Shown: one piece after another, positions 8,458-18,214 of the stretch
How the letters are laid out: each line of letters starts with the position of its first letter
Numbering within the stretch: the first letter of the stretch is position 1
Assembly (NCBI RefSeq): GCF_900095695.1
Contig: NZ_FMIQ01000014.1
Span: forward strand, 124,001-188,000
Source: Hafnia alvei
Lineage (GTDB): Bacteria; Pseudomonadota; Gammaproteobacteria; Enterobacterales; Enterobacteriaceae
Reading direction: 5' to 3'
DNA length: 64,000 bases
Program-made: the position numbers and the translations under genes
Notes under the pieces: generated by a model
The model's database searches: none
What the model saw: only the letters and a program-made list of their open reading frames with translations
What the model was told of the DNA's origin: nothing

Positions 8458-9411
8458 TTACTTCTTACCGATGCGCTCTTCAATCGCATCCATCAGCATG
8501 CCAGTCACGGACACATCAGGGAATGCGGCTTCAATCTCACGCGCACAGGTAGGGCTAGTGACGTTAATTTCGGTCAGGCGATCGCCGATAATATCCAGGC
8601 CAACAAAGATGAGGCCTTTCTCTTTCAGTACCGGCGCTACTTTGCGCGCAATCGCCCAGTCACTTTCTGTCAATGGGCGCGCTTCGCCACGTCCACCCGC
8701 AGCCAAGTTGCCACGGGTTTCGCCGCTTTTTGGAATACGCGCCAAGCAGTAAGGAACCGGCTCACCGTCCACAACCAGCACGCGTTTGTCACCGTCTTTG
8801 ATCGCAGGGAGAAAGTTCTGTGCCATACAGAAACGGCTGCTGTGCTCGGTCAGCGTTTCAATGATTACCGACAGATTTGGATCTTCCGCTTTTACGCGGA
8901 AAATCGATGCACCGCCCATGCCGTCGAGCGGTTTCAAGATAATGTCACCGTGCTTGGCATAGAATTCACGAATGTGTTCCGCTTTGCGCGTGACCAAAGT
9001 ATCTGGCGTTAAATCGGCAAACCATGCGGTAAACAGCTTTTCGTTACAGTCGCGCAGGCTCTGCGGCTTGTTGACGATCAGGGTGCCTTTATCTTCTGCA
9101 CGCTCAAGGATATAAGTGGCATAAATAAACTCGGTATCAAACGGAGGATCTTTACGCATCAAAATAACATCGAGATCGGACAGCGCAATATCCTGTTCGC
9201 CGTGGAACTCATACCAACCCGCTTTATCTTCTTTCACACTCAGCAATTGAGTACGCGCACGCCCTTCCCCCACGTACATGTAAAGATCGTTCATTTCCAT
9301 GTAGTGCAGTTCGTAGCCACGGCGCTGTGCTTCTAGCAGCATCGCAAAGCTGGTGTCTTTTTTGATGTTGATGGAAGAAATCGGGTCCATCACTATGCCA
9401 AGCTTAATCAT
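8458..9411 (-). CDS. gshB: Glutathione synthetase
   Basis: ATP-grasp enzyme joining gamma-glutamylcysteine and glycine, second step of glutathione synthesis, cytoplasmic. Length 317 against 315 in E. coli. Seen: MDPISSINIKKDTS at the N-terminus, RKDPPFDTEFIYATY, the ATP-grasp loop ILKPLDGMGGASIFR and the metal-binding end DIIGDRLTEINVTSPT. The gene follows rsmE after 9 bp, so the two are probably one transcript. The same endA-rsmE-gshB-yqgE-ruvX order exists in E. coli. Confidence 0.98.
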   Translation of the reverse strand: MIKLGIVMDPISSINIKKDTSFAMLLEAQRRGYELHYMEMNDLYMYVGEGRARTQLLSVKEDKAGWYEFHGEQDIALSDLDVILMRKDPPFDTEFIYATYILERAEDKGTLIVNKPQSLRDCNEKLFTAWFADLTPDTLVTRKAEHIREFYAKHGDIILKPLDGMGGASIFRVKAEDPNLSVIIETLTEHSSRFCMAQNFLPAIKDGDKRVLVVDGEPVPYCLARIPKSGETRGNLAAGGRGEARPLTESDWAIARKVAPVLKEKGLIFVGLDIIGDRLTEINVTSPTCAREIEAAFPDVSVTGMLMDAIEERIGKK

Positions 9412-9420
9412 TCTTTTCTC

Positions 9421-10152
9421 CTAGCCTAAATCGCCAAAGCGAACCTGAAGTGCGGTTATGGCTGTCAGCGCGGTGGTCTCTGTGCGTAATACACGAGGTC
9501 CTAACAGAATATCAGTAAATTGGTAGCCTGCGGTCATGGCAATTTCATCGGCAGATAATCCACCTTCTGGGCCAATCAGCAAACGTACGCGTTCAACGGG
9601 CAGCGGTAATGTGTTGATACTCGCATTAGCACGCGGATGCAAATTCAGCTTCAAGGAATCATCCTCTTCAGCGCACCACTGCTCTAACAGCATCGTTGGA
9701 CGAACTTCAGGGATCACATTCCGCCCACACTGCTCGCAGGCAGCAATCGCAATTTTTTGCCACTGCCCCAGTTTTTTAGCCATACGCTCGGCGTCCAACT
9801 TAACGCCGCAGCGCTCAGAAATTAGCGGAGTAATAATACTGGCACCTAACTCAATGGATTTTTGAATGGTGAATTCCATCTTTTCACCACGTGAAATCAC
9901 CTGCCCCAAATGCAAATGCAGCGGCGACTCACGGTCGTCTATCACACCAGCCTGTACGCTCACCCGAACATTCTTCTTGCTGGCCGAAATAATATGCGCG
10001 GTGAAAATCTGGTTACTACCATCAAATAATTGAATCTCATGCCCTTCGCTCATGCGCAGAACTCGTCCCACATGATTCGCAGCATCTTCGCTAAGATCAA
10101 TTTCGCAAGGCGCATCAAGGCGTTCAGGGTGATAAATACGAGGAATACGCAT
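9421..10152 (-). CDS. rsmE: 16S rRNA (uracil1498-N3)-methyltransferase
   Basis: SPOUT-class (trefoil knot) methyltransferase modifying U1498 of 16S rRNA. The start [12 protein letters not shown] gives 243 residues, equal to E. coli; the longer frame adds 13 residues with no family counterpart. Seen: PUA-like N-terminal domain, [19 protein letters not shown], and the knot motif [14 protein letters not shown] plus [16 protein letters not shown]. The stop is 9 bp from the gshB start. Confidence 0.96.
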   Translation of the reverse strand: MRIPRIYHPERLDAPCEIDLSEDAANHVGRVLRMSEGHEIQLFDGSNQIFTAHIISASKKNVRVSVQAGVIDDRESPLHLHLGQVISRGEKMEFTIQKSIELGASIITPLISERCGVKLDAERMAKKLGQWQKIAIAACEQCGRNVIPEVRPTMLLEQWCAEEDDSLKLNLHPRANASINTLPLPVERVRLLIGPEGGLSADEIAMTAGYQFTDILLGPRVLRTETTALTAITALQVRFGDLG

Positions 10153-10260
10153 GAAGTAGATCATCCTTATGAATGATGAAATAAGCGCCACGATGCGGCG
10201 CTGTTAAAAATATAGGTGGGATTATAAAGGCTGGAGTGGGAACCGACAAACGCCTAACGC

Positions 10261-10971
10261 TCAGCCTTTGGAAGCCTCACAGGCCTGCTGAACATAAGGA
10301 TTATGATTGCCCTGCATGTTGGCAATTCGCCGATCGCGCGTGCACTCCCACTCGGTGACAGGATATTGGCGATTCCAGACGTCAAACAGCTGGGTTTGTT
10401 GTTTAGACAAACGAATGCTGTACCGATCGCGCATATAGAAATAGGTTCTGGCAATAGCCCCACGGGCGCGTGCGGGGGGTTCTGCCTGTTTGTTTTTGAA
10501 ATCAACTTTCATCGGGCATTGCCCATACTGCCCTTCGCCACCGCGCCATTGGCTATACATGAAATTATTACGATCGCCGTTCACCTCTCCCACAGCAGGC
10601 TGCAAGTTATGCAGATCGGTTTCGATCTTTACGTATTGCGGTATTTTGGCACAGTTTTTACGCCCACCATCCTGCCAGCACTGCATTTGATGGCCAAACT
10701 GCCACGCAGGCATCACGTGTTCCCACTCAATACGTGAGGCGCGATTCTGATTTTTACGCGCCTGATACCCGCAACTTTCCAGATCGGGGGTGCCCTTTTT
10801 TCCTTGCCACTCAATTTGGCAGCCGCAGTAGAACGAGCCAGGAGCATCCTGATTCACTTTAACCGCAGCCGCTTTGGCCTGAGTGAAATTATTGATTTTT
10901 TGCGCCTGTCCCAAAAGTGGATAAGCCAGAAGTGCTGAAAACGTCAGCGCGTATGAAATTTTGCGAAGCAT
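10261..10971 (-). CDS. endA: Periplasmic DNA-specific endonuclease I
   Basis: Secreted endonuclease cutting double-stranded DNA in the periplasm. Starting at [11 protein letters not shown] gives 236 residues (E. coli 235) with a signal peptide ending near GQA|QKI. The catalytic region [11 protein letters not shown] holds the His of the beta-beta-alpha metal site, followed by the conserved cysteines of [20 protein letters not shown] and [10 protein letters not shown] longer reading adds 15 residues before a normal signal peptide, so it is not preferred. It follows sprT in the same direction with a 129-bp gap. Confidence 0.95.
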   Translation of the reverse strand: MLRKISYALTFSALLAYPLLGQAQKINNFTQAKAAAVKVNQDAPGSFYCGCQIEWQGKKGTPDLESCGYQARKNQNRASRIEWEHVMPAWQFGHQMQCWQDGGRKNCAKIPQYVKIETDLHNLQPAVGEVNGDRNNFMYSQWRGGEGQYGQCPMKVDFKNKQAEPPARARGAIARTYFYMRDRYSIRLSKQQTQLFDVWNRQYPVTEWECTRDRRIANMQGNHNPYVQQACEASKG

Positions 10972-11100
10972 ATTCCAAAAACAACATTGATATGGAAAAG
11001 GCCGCAGGGTAGACAATCCGCCTTAGCCACGCAAACATTGATGGAATTAAATTGTTAATAAATGAGGATTTGAGTGCTTATTAAACATTTTGGGAAATTT

Positions 11101-11634
11101 TTAATGCTCAGAAATCGAGCCAGGACTGAAGCTTAATACTTGCCCGCACTGACGGCAGCGATATTCCGATTCTTTCCGCATTACTTTATTGTGACGGCGC
11201 ACGGTCAACTGATGAAGTTGGCAACCACAGCGGTAGGGATACGTTTTTCCACTCACCGTCTCAACGCCAAATTTATGTGTCCGACGCGGTTCAATACCAA
11301 GCACATGCCCCATCATCCACTGCCATTCACGGCCATGAGGGGCCACTTTGCCAAACTGCTTATAGACCAAGAGATGCGCCAGTTCATGTGGCACAACTTC
11401 ATCAATGAATTCCTGTCCGTTCTCGAGTAACAAAACGGGGTTTAGGCGGATCTCCCAATCTTGCAGCCACGCGGTTCCCGCCGTGGTACCGCGCTGTTGA
11501 TAGCTGATTTTGGGCTCAGGGTATTGTGTTTTTAGCTGTGCATTAGCCTGCGCCAACGCATGACGTAAGCACTGCATAACGGCCTGTTGCTGAGCAATAG
11601 GAATTCGTCGGGAGATAGGGGAACGTTGTGTCAT
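11101..11634 (-). CDS. sprT: SprT-like zinc metalloprotein
   Basis: SprT family protein of 177 residues. Zinc-protease motif HELAH at 83-87 with a third ligand likely in HGREWQWMM, and a C-terminal zinc ribbon (YRCGCQ ... YRCRQCGQ). Eukaryotic relatives cut DNA-protein crosslinks; the bacterial role is unproven. In E. coli sprT is followed upstream by galP and metK. Here the upstream neighbour is the cad operon across a 493-bp AT-rich gap, so synteny breaks at this point. Confidence 0.93.
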   Translation of the reverse strand: MTQRSPISRRIPIAQQQAVMQCLRHALAQANAQLKTQYPEPKISYQQRGTTAGTAWLQDWEIRLNPVLLLENGQEFIDEVVPHELAHLLVYKQFGKVAPHGREWQWMMGHVLGIEPRRTHKFGVETVSGKTYPYRCGCQLHQLTVRRHNKVMRKESEYRCRQCGQVLSFSPGSISEH

Positions 11635-12127
11635 GCCGATAGGATAATCAGAGAAAGAGCCGCTCGCAACTGCAATTAAAAACCGGGCAGAATTTATTAT
11701 TTATAACAATATTCCTAATGATATTAATAAATAATTACCATTTAATTTATTTTCAAATCTTGGGTTAGATTAAACCAGCTTAATTGATAAGGCTAATTTA
11801 CGAATTTATATAAATTAACATTCATCAGTTAGTTTATTGTTTTTCATAAATTAATCATTTTCATTGACACAAAAATAATTTGCACCTTACTGATAGATAA
11901 CACTATTTATGTATCATAGGTCATATTGAATTATTCCACACTTATGCTACTGGCATATATCACATTGAATTTGTTTAATAAAAAATAAGCCACCATAAGG
12001 ATTAGTGCTGCTGCAAAATATGAATTCTTACCTATACTTATTTTCGTGGTGAGTATTGCTAAGCAATTGACGCAATAAGATTACGTCTATTGGTCGAGCT
12101 TAATAATTATTATGGGAGTGGCAGTTT
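11635..12127. other. AT-rich intergenic region upstream of cadB
   Basis: A 493-bp gap between divergent sprT and cadB with no credible gene. About 11690-11910 is extremely A/T-rich, as expected for an H-NS-silenced or activator-dependent promoter. No cadC reading frame is present, although in E. coli cadC occupies this position. The cadBA promoter and any CadC sites must lie here, but I could not identify individual boxes. Confidence 0.7.
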
Positions 12128-13456
12128 ATGGCATCTGCAAAGAAAATTGGCCTCATTGCCTGTACCGGTGTTGTTGCCGGTAATATGATGGGAAGCGGGA
12201 TTGCATTGCTCCCCGCTAACCTTGCAAGCTTAGGTTCTATCGCAATTATTGGTTGGGTTGTCGCGCTGATCGGTGCAATTTCATTGGCTTACGTTTATGC
12301 CCGACTCGCAACCAAAAACCCGCAGGAAGGTGGTCCTATCGCCTATGCAGGTGAAATTGGGCCAGCCTTCGGTTTCCAGACCGGTGTGCTGTATTACCAT
12401 GCTAACTGGATTGGTAACCTCGCTATCGGCATCACCGCCGTTTCTTACCTTTCTACCTTTTTCCCAATGTTCAACAATCCGATACCAGCGGGTATCGCCT
12501 GTATCGCCATTGTTTGGATCTTTACCTTCGTCAATATGCTCGGCGGCGCTTGGGTCAGTCGCTTAACTACGATTGGCTTAGTGTTAGTGCTTATTCCCGT
12601 TATCGGTACCGGTGTTGCAGGTTGGTATTGGTTTGATATGGGAACCTATCAGGCGAACTGGAATACTTCTGGGGGCACCGATTATCACGCCGTCATTAAA
12701 AGTATTCTGCTATGTCTGTGGGCCTTTATCGGCGTCGAATCTGCCGCGGTGAGTACCGGTATGGTAGAAAATCCAAAACGTAACGTCCCCATCGCTACCA
12801 TGTTAGGAACATTCCTTGCGGGTATCGTGTATATCGCCGCGACTCAGGTTATCGCCGGAATGTACCCTGCGTCACAAATGGCGGCATCTGGTGCACCGTT
12901 TGCAATCAGTGCTTCCACCATGGTGGGTAGCTGGGCAGGGCCGGTAGTGTCTGCATTCACCGCATTCGCCTGTTTAACGTCTTTAGGCTCATGGATGATG
13001 CTGGTCGGTCAGGCAGGCGCTCGCGCCGCGCATGACGGCAACTTCCCGAAAGTTTACGGTGAAATGGATAAAGACGGCATTCCAAGAAAAGGCCTGTTCT
13101 TAGCCGCAATTAAAATGACAGTATTGATGGTGCTGATTACGGTGATGAACGCCAGCGGCGGTAAAGCATCGGATCTGTTTGGTGAACTGACGGGGATCGC
13201 CGTACTGCTAACCATGCTGCCGTACTTCTACTCCTGTATCGACCTGATCCGTTTTGACGGTGCAAACCTGAAAAACATCCTCAGCTTGATCGCATCTGTA
13301 CTGGGCTGCGTATTCTGCTTTATCGCCCTAATGGGTGCCAACTCCTTCGAATTGGCGGGAACCTTCATTATCAGCCTGGTCATCCTGATGTTCTACTCTC
13401 GTAAAATGGGTAGAAACCAAGATAATTTAACCACACCAACGGATAATCAGTCTTAA
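12128..13456 (+). CDS. cadB: Cadaverine/lysine antiporter
   Basis: APC-family inner-membrane antiporter that exports cadaverine and imports lysine, coupling to CadA in acid resistance. 442 residues against 444 in E. coli. The N-terminal CTGVVAGNMMGSGIALLP is the unwound TM1 substrate region and GVESAAVSTGMVENP is TM6; about 12 hydrophobic segments are visible. The start follows GGGAG. cadA lies 104 bp downstream with a stem-loop in between, the E. coli arrangement. No regulator gene cadC is adjacent. Confidence 0.96.
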   Translation: MASAKKIGLIACTGVVAGNMMGSGIALLPANLASLGSIAIIGWVVALIGAISLAYVYARLATKNPQEGGPIAYAGEIGPAFGFQTGVLYYHANWIGNLAIGITAVSYLSTFFPMFNNPIPAGIACIAIVWIFTFVNMLGGAWVSRLTTIGLVLVLIPVIGTGVAGWYWFDMGTYQANWNTSGGTDYHAVIKSILLCLWAFIGVESAAVSTGMVENPKRNVPIATMLGTFLAGIVYIAATQVIAGMYPASQMAASGAPFAISASTMVGSWAGPVVSAFTAFACLTSLGSWMMLVGQAGARAAHDGNFPKVYGEMDKDGIPRKGLFLAAIKMTVLMVLITVMNASGGKASDLFGELTGIAVLLTMLPYFYSCIDLIRFDGANLKNILSLIASVLGCVFCFIALMGANSFELAGTFIISLVILMFYSRKMGRNQDNLTTPTDNQS

Positions 13457-13495
13457 TACACTTAATCAGTAACCCGCAAGTTGTTAACAGCACAC

Positions 13496-13525
13496 AGCAC
13501 AGAGGATGAATTTCGCCTCTGTGCT
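13496..13525 (+). promoter_or_regulatory. Stem-loop between cadB and cadA
   Basis: Perfect 10-bp stem AGCACAGAGG (13496-13505) / CCTCTGTGCT (13516-13525), 10-nt loop, no following U-run. It is positioned to protect or process the mRNA so that cadA can be expressed more than cadB. A comparable hairpin is known between these genes in E. coli. Confidence 0.65.
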
Positions 13526-13560
13526 AATAACCCAGCCCACAGAAGTCTGGAGAGTTTTGC

Positions 13561-15780
13561 ATGAATATCATTGCCATCATGAACGATTTAAGCGCTTACT
13601 TTAAGGAAGAACCCCTGCGCGAGCTGCATCAAGAGCTGGAAAAGGAAGGCTTCCGCATTGCTTATCCTAAAGACCGCAACGATCTACTGAAGCTGATTGA
13701 AAACAACTCCCGCCTGTGTGGCGTTATTTTCGACTGGGATAAATATAACCTCGAACTCAGCGCTGAAATCAGCGAGCTCAACAAACTGCTGCCGATTTAT
13801 GCCTTTGCCAACACCTATTCAACGTTAGACGTCAGCATGAGCGACCTGCGCCTCAACGTTCGCTTCTTTGAATATGCCTTAGGCAGCGCACAAGATATTG
13901 CGACCAAAATCCGCCAAAGCACTGACCAATATATTGATACCATTCTTCCGCCGCTGACCAAGGCGCTATTTAAATACGTTAAAGAAGAGAAATATACGTT
14001 CTGTACGCCGGGGCATATGGGCGGAACGGCATTTGATAAAAGCCCTGTCGGTAGTTTGTTCTATGATTTCTTTGGTGAGAACACCATGCGTTCGGATATT
14101 TCAATATCCGTATCTGAACTCGGTTCACTGCTCGATCATAGCGGCCCACACCGTGATGCTGAACAGTATATTGCGCGCACGTTTAACGCCGATCGCAGCT
14201 ATATCGTGACCAACGGTACCTCAACCGCGAATAAAATCGTTGGGATGTATTCATCTCCAGCCGGTGCCACTATCCTTATCGACCGCAACTGTCATAAGTC
14301 ATTGACGCATTTGATGATGATGAGCAACGTTGTTCCTATCTATCTGCGCCCAACTCGTAACGCCTATGGCATTTTAGGCGGGATACCGCAGAGCGAATTC
14401 ACCCGCGCTAGCATCGAAGAGAAAGTGAAAAATACACCAAATGCGACATGGCCCGTGCATGCGGTAGTCACTAACTCCACCTATGATGGCCTGTTCTACA
14501 ACACTGAATACATCAAAAAAACGCTCGATGTTAAGTCGATTCACTTCGATTCAGCGTGGGTGCCTTACACCAATTTCCATCCAATTTACCAAGGCAAAGC
14601 AGGAATGAGCGGTGAACGCGTGCCGGGTAAAATCATTTACGAAACCCAGTCCACACACAAACTACTGGCGGCATTCTCTCAGGCATCGATGATCCACGTG
14701 AAAGGTGAGATCAACGAAGAAACCTTCAATGAAGCCTATATGATGCATACTTCTACATCGCCGCATTACGGGATCGTTGCATCGACGGAAACCGCAGCAG
14801 CCATGATGAGAGGCAACGCCGGTAAGCGCTTAATTAATGGCTCAATTGAACGCGCGATCCGTTTCCGTAAAGAAATTCGCCGCTTACGAACTGAATCTGA
14901 TGGCTGGTTCTTTGATGTATGGCAGCCAGATAACATTGATGAAGTCGCTTGCTGGCCGCTAAACCCACGTAATGAATGGCATGGATTCCCGAATATCGAC
15001 AACGATCATATGTATCTGGATCCGATCAAAGTCACTCTGCTGACCCCAGGTTTAAGCCCAAATGGCACTCTGGAAGATGAAGGGATACCGGCGTCGATCG
15101 TGTCGAAATATCTGGATGAGCACGGCATTATCGTGGAAAAAACGGGGCCGTATAACCTACTGTTCCTGTTTAGCATTGGGATCGATAAAACCAAGGCGCT
15201 CAGCTTGCTGCGGGCATTAACCGACTTTAAACGCGTGTATGACCTCAATCTGCGCGTGAAGAACGTGTTGCCATCGCTCTACAACGAAGCGCCTGATTTC
15301 TATAAAGAGATGCGGATTCAGGAACTGGCTCAGGGGATCCATGCCTTAGTGAAACACCACAATCTACCAGACCTGATGTATCGCGCATTCGAGGTATTAC
15401 CAAAGCTGGTGATGACGCCTCACGATGCGTTCCAAGAAGAGGTGCGTGGCAACATTGAGCCATGTGCCTTGGATGATATGTTAGGGAAAGTCAGCGCCAA
15501 CATGATCCTGCCGTATCCTCCGGGTGTTCCGGTGGTTATGCCGGGAGAAATGCTCACTAAGGAAAGCCGTCCAGTTCTGAGCTTCTTACAGATGCTATGC
15601 GAAATAGGCGCACACTATCCGGGCTTTGAAACGGATATTCACGGTGTTCATCGTGACGGAGCAACAGGGAAATACATGGTCGTGGTGCTGAAACAAGGCG
15701 CAGATGAGCCGGGTGATAAACCGAGTGATACGGTGAAGAAAGCGCCGGGGAAAAAACCATCAGCGGCTAAGAAATCATAA
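13561..15780 (+). CDS. cadA: Inducible lysine decarboxylase
   Basis: Fold-type I PLP enzyme converting lysine to cadaverine plus CO2 and consuming a proton; a decamer in E. coli. 739 residues: N-terminal wing/flavodoxin-like domain (1-130), PLP domain with the Schiff-base lysine Lys367 in STHK (364-367) at the same number as E. coli, and C-terminal domain. The last 25 or so residues are a Lys/Pro/Ala-rich tail absent from the 715-residue E. coli enzyme and, as I recall, typical of the Hafnia alvei one. The tail should be disordered. Operon with cadB. Confidence 0.98.
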   Translation: MNIIAIMNDLSAYFKEEPLRELHQELEKEGFRIAYPKDRNDLLKLIENNSRLCGVIFDWDKYNLELSAEISELNKLLPIYAFANTYSTLDVSMSDLRLNVRFFEYALGSAQDIATKIRQSTDQYIDTILPPLTKALFKYVKEEKYTFCTPGHMGGTAFDKSPVGSLFYDFFGENTMRSDISISVSELGSLLDHSGPHRDAEQYIARTFNADRSYIVTNGTSTANKIVGMYSSPAGATILIDRNCHKSLTHLMMMSNVVPIYLRPTRNAYGILGGIPQSEFTRASIEEKVKNTPNATWPVHAVVTNSTYDGLFYNTEYIKKTLDVKSIHFDSAWVPYTNFHPIYQGKAGMSGERVPGKIIYETQSTHKLLAAFSQASMIHVKGEINEETFNEAYMMHTSTSPHYGIVASTETAAAMMRGNAGKRLINGSIERAIRFRKEIRRLRTESDGWFFDVWQPDNIDEVACWPLNPRNEWHGFPNIDNDHMYLDPIKVTLLTPGLSPNGTLEDEGIPASIVSKYLDEHGIIVEKTGPYNLLFLFSIGIDKTKALSLLRALTDFKRVYDLNLRVKNVLPSLYNEAPDFYKEMRIQELAQGIHALVKHHNLPDLMYRAFEVLPKLVMTPHDAFQEEVRGNIEPCALDDMLGKVSANMILPYPPGVPVVMPGEMLTKESRPVLSFLQMLCEIGAHYPGFETDIHGVHRDGATGKYMVVVLKQGADEPGDKPSDTVKKAPGKKPSAAKKS

Positions 15781-15887
15781 CGGCGAGAAGATACAGGTAA
15801 CGCTTATCCCCTGAAGGATTGATATCTAGCCATAATGGGGATAAAGCGGGTGCCTGAGAGCCAACCATGCATGAAAACAATTTGAGA

Positions 15888-15922
15888 AGACTGGGAAGGT
15901 TAGGCACCATCCCAGTCTGATT
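15888..15922. terminator. Bidirectional terminator between cadA and hok
   Basis: Perfect 9-bp inverted repeat AGACTGGGA (15888-15896) / TCCCAGTCT (15910-15918), followed on the plus strand by GATTTTG. A second imperfect stem (CTTATCCCC near 15803 with GGGGATAAAG near 15837) precedes it. Together they separate converging cadA and hok. Confidence 0.65.
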
Positions 15923-15932
15923 TTGCCGTTAC

Positions 15933-15946
15933 ATATTGCCGTTACA
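15933..15946 (+). repeat. 14-bp direct repeat, left copy flanking hok/sok
   Basis: ATATTGCCGTTACA, identical to the copy at 16294-16307. A partial third copy (TTTGCCGTTACA) begins at 15923. The left copy overlaps the hok stop codon. Confidence 0.7.
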
Positions 15947-16100
15947 ACGCGTGCTTATCTTCGTAGTTTAAGAACGCGGCAACTTCTGTTTTTCCCTGCT
16001 TAATGCGTAGCTCACACAGCGAGCCACGTACCATCCAGGTAAAGATCAATAGCGTAAAACACATCACTATTAATCCGTAAAGCAACAGCTTGCGCGACAT
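15942..16100 (-). CDS. hok: Hok/Gef-family type I toxin
   Basis: 52-residue single-pass membrane peptide that depolarises the inner membrane when translated. Seen: short basic N-terminus MSRKLLLYG, one hydrophobic segment (about 6-25), then the family core LCELRIKQGKTEVAAFLNYE, the Hok signature with the conserved Cys29-Glu30. It is too short for standard gene lists. The mRNA leader (16101-16340) keeps the same blocks as plasmid R1 hok, including GAGGATAGCCTCTT and a GAGGC box. A leader frame ends TGATG on the hok start. The antisense Sok gene is on the plus strand. Confidence 0.9.
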   Translation of the reverse strand: MSRKLLLYGLIVMCFTLLIFTWMVRGSLCELRIKQGKTEVAAFLNYEDKHAL

Positions 16101-16144
16101 CAAAGCCTCCAATTGCATTGCTGCATTGAAGAGGCTATCCTCAC
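16100..16144 (-). CDS. Short mok-like leader peptide overlapping hok start
   Basis: In-frame reading from GTG (16142-16144) gives 14 residues, or from ATG (16124-16126) 8 residues (MQQCNWRL). It ends in TGA that shares its A with the hok ATG. In classical hok loci the longer mok frame overlaps hok and couples their translation; here the coupling frame appears shortened to a minimal leader. Start codon and translation are inferred only. Confidence 0.35.
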   Translation of the reverse strand: MRIASSMQQCNWRL

Positions 16145-16147
16145 ATT

Positions 16148-16207
16148 GCTTAGATGTGGTTAGGATTGCCTCAGGTTAATGTAAATTGACCTGGGGCTTT
16201 TACTTTC
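16148..16207 (+). ncRNA. sok: Sok-type antisense RNA
   Basis: Predicted short RNA antisense to the hok leader. A plus-strand promoter TTGCAT (16114-16119), 16-bp spacer, TATCCT (16136-16141) matches the R1 sok promoter in position and -10 sequence. The predicted RNA covers the leader and ends at the stem AGGT-TAAT / ATTG-ACCT with GGGGC and a T-run at 16173-16203. Ends are estimates. Confidence 0.6.
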
Positions 16208-16293
16208 TGCCTCACCACACATTTCATGCTCAAGGCAAAAAGCCTCAAGCACCCGCCGTGATTCTATCCAAACAATGCTTATCTATCGCGCGT

Positions 16294-16307
16294 ATATTGC
16301 CGTTACA
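16294..16307 (+). repeat. 14-bp direct repeat, right copy flanking hok/sok
   Basis: Perfect copy of 15933-15946 placed about 360 bp away, beyond the hok leader. The pair brackets the complete toxin-antitoxin locus, as a target duplication or recombination footprint would. Confidence 0.7.
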
Positions 16308-16367
16308 TCAGAGTTACGTGCATAACTGCAAAACGCTTCGCAGATATCACACAGCAGGCAGCCAAAC

Positions 16368-17528
16368 TCAGTCCACAATCACATGCGGATAGTAACGCGA
16401 CAGATCCTGCGTGATCAGGCTGCGATCTTCACGAATACCCATCCCTGCAGGTTGATCGTTCACCAGCCAACTACCGATCAGCACATAGCTGTCGCCAAAT
16501 TTTGGTAACGGATGAAACTGCTGAATGATCATCCCTTCTTCGCCATAAGGGCCATCAACGCTTGCCACTTCTTTACCGTTTTCGACGATGCGAATATTCG
16601 CGCCTTCGCGAGAAAACAACGGTTTAACCACGTAGTGATCAAGCTCTGGCTGATTACCATCGGCAAAGTAGGCAGGTAGCAAGTTTGGATGATTAGGGAA
16701 CATCTCCCACAGCATCGGCAGCAGCGCTTTGTTAGAGATGATGCTTTTCCATGCGGGTTCTAACCAACGCACGCCGGCATCTTCCAACTTGGTTGAGAAA
16801 ATCTCGCGCAGCATGAACTCCCACGGATACAGCTTGAACAGGTTGCTAATCACCTGATCCTGCGTGTCCGTGAACTGACCGCGCTCGCCCAAGCCAATGT
16901 CTTCAATAAACACAAACTCGGTGGCTAAACCTGCTTCATGCGCACAATCTTGCAGATACTGAACAGTACCGCGATCTTCCTCGGTGTCCTGACAGCACGC
17001 CATGTGTAACAAACCGAAACCGTGCGCTTCTCTCAGCTCGGTAAAGCGTTCGATAAGCTTTTCTTGCAGGCTATTAAACTGGTCTGCGTTCTGCGGAAAT
17101 TTTCCAGCAGCGATTTGATCTTCAAGCCAAATCCATTGGAAGAACGCTGATTCATACAGCGACGTTGGCGTATCTGCATTGTTTTCCAACAGCTTAGCCG
17201 GATTCACGCCGTCATAGGCCAAATCCAGACGAGAATACAGAGAAGGCTGCTGAGTGCGCCAAGAGCTACGAACAAACTCCCAAACGTGTTTAGGAATTTG
17301 GAATTTCGTCATCAGCTCATCGCTGGCGATAACCTTCTCAACCACCTTCAAACACATCTGATGCAGTTCGGCCGTGGTCTCTTCTAGTTCTTCAACCTGC
17401 GCCAAGCTGAACTGATAAAACGCATCTTCACACCAGTAAGGTTCGCCATACATGGTATGAAATTGGAAACCGTATTCGGTGGCCTTTTCGCGCCAGTCCG
17501 GACGCTCACTAATAGGTACACGTTTCAT
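16368..17528 (-). CDS. ygiC: Glutathionylspermidine synthase-like ATP-grasp protein
   Basis: ATP-grasp amide ligase family protein of 386 residues, the length of E. coli YgiC. Conserved pieces: [42 protein letters not shown], and the ATP site [15 protein letters not shown] with [17 protein letters not shown] at the end. It resembles the synthetase half of glutathionylspermidine synthase but lacks the amidase half; the true substrate is not known. It follows ygiB after 2 bp (TAAGCATG), so translation is coupled. Confidence 0.93.
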   Translation of the reverse strand: MKRVPISERPDWREKATEYGFQFHTMYGEPYWCEDAFYQFSLAQVEELEETTAELHQMCLKVVEKVIASDELMTKFQIPKHVWEFVRSSWRTQQPSLYSRLDLAYDGVNPAKLLENNADTPTSLYESAFFQWIWLEDQIAAGKFPQNADQFNSLQEKLIERFTELREAHGFGLLHMACCQDTEEDRGTVQYLQDCAHEAGLATEFVFIEDIGLGERGQFTDTQDQVISNLFKLYPWEFMLREIFSTKLEDAGVRWLEPAWKSIISNKALLPMLWEMFPNHPNLLPAYFADGNQPELDHYVVKPLFSREGANIRIVENGKEVASVDGPYGEEGMIIQQFHPLPKFGDSYVLIGSWLVNDQPAGMGIREDRSLITQDLSRYYPHVIVD

Positions 17529-17530
17529 GC

Positions 17531-18214
17531 TTAGCCACCCATGCTGCGGGTGCCGGATTTGCTTCCGGTCGCGGCATTGCTACGCTGCATAGTGCTCTGT
17601 TTAGCCACGCTCTCACCAAAGCCACCACGGGTAACGGTGGAGGTCGTTGCTGGTTTTGGCGCCATCGCCGTTTTCGGTACATTCATGCTGCGGCCACCGG
17701 CGGTTGCAGGACCGTAGCTTTTACCTGTCGCATCCACAAATTTACCGTTCGCTGGGCTTGCGGCTGATTTAGAGCTAAACAGTGGCTGTTGGTTATATGC
17801 ACCACCGCCCATCATTCGGCCCATCATGTAACCCGCCATCAAAGGCATCCAGAAGCTACCGCTCTGCTGAGGCTGAGCCTGCGCTTCGCCATTGGTGCTC
17901 GGAGCCATACCGGCCTGAGCCGGCGCCTGAGTACATTGGCCTTCGCCAAACTCGGCAATACAGTCTTCACGCGACGCATATTTCGGCGCGGTTTTTTCTG
18001 CTTCTTTCAGCGCATTTTGATATGACTCTTTGCACTGAGCGCTCATCGAAGGATTCGCGTTGCTACAGTCATCTGCGTTTTGATACAGAGATACGGTTTC
18101 GTCCGTTTTCTCACAGCCTGCCAGCATGAACACGGCGCTCACGGCAATAGCCACTGGCGCAAAACGCCAGCTCTTGCGGAAAGCATCGCGGTTAATATTC
18201 TTTGTCCGTTTCAT
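17531..18214 (-). CDS. ygiB: DUF1190 family lipoprotein-like protein YgiB
   Basis: 227-residue envelope protein. The start [10 protein letters not shown] follows AAGAGGA and matches the E. coli start; a longer frame adds 31 residues of intergenic translation. A hydrophobic segment near 20-33 ends LAGC, a plausible lipobox. Then come the conserved [27 protein letters not shown], a Gly/Met-rich stretch ([18 protein letters not shown]) and a C-terminus [10 protein letters not shown]. Function unknown. It is always paired with ygiC. In E. coli the pair sits beside tolC, so its location here differs. Confidence 0.9.
   Translation of the reverse strand: MKRTKNINRDAFRKSWRFAPVAIAVSAVFMLAGCEKTDETVSLYQNADDCSNANPSMSAQCKESYQNALKEAEKTAPKYASREDCIAEFGEGQCTQAPAQAGMAPSTNGEAQAQPQQSGSFWMPLMAGYMMGRMMGGGAYNQQPLFSSKSAASPANGKFVDATGKSYGPATAGGRSMNVPKTAMAPKPATTSTVTRGGFGESVAKQSTMQRSNAATGSKSGTRSMGG

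Noticed and set aside
8386..9012. 208-codon plus-strand open frame opposite gshB
   Set aside because: Antisense to a clear housekeeping gene, no family features and no ribosome site.
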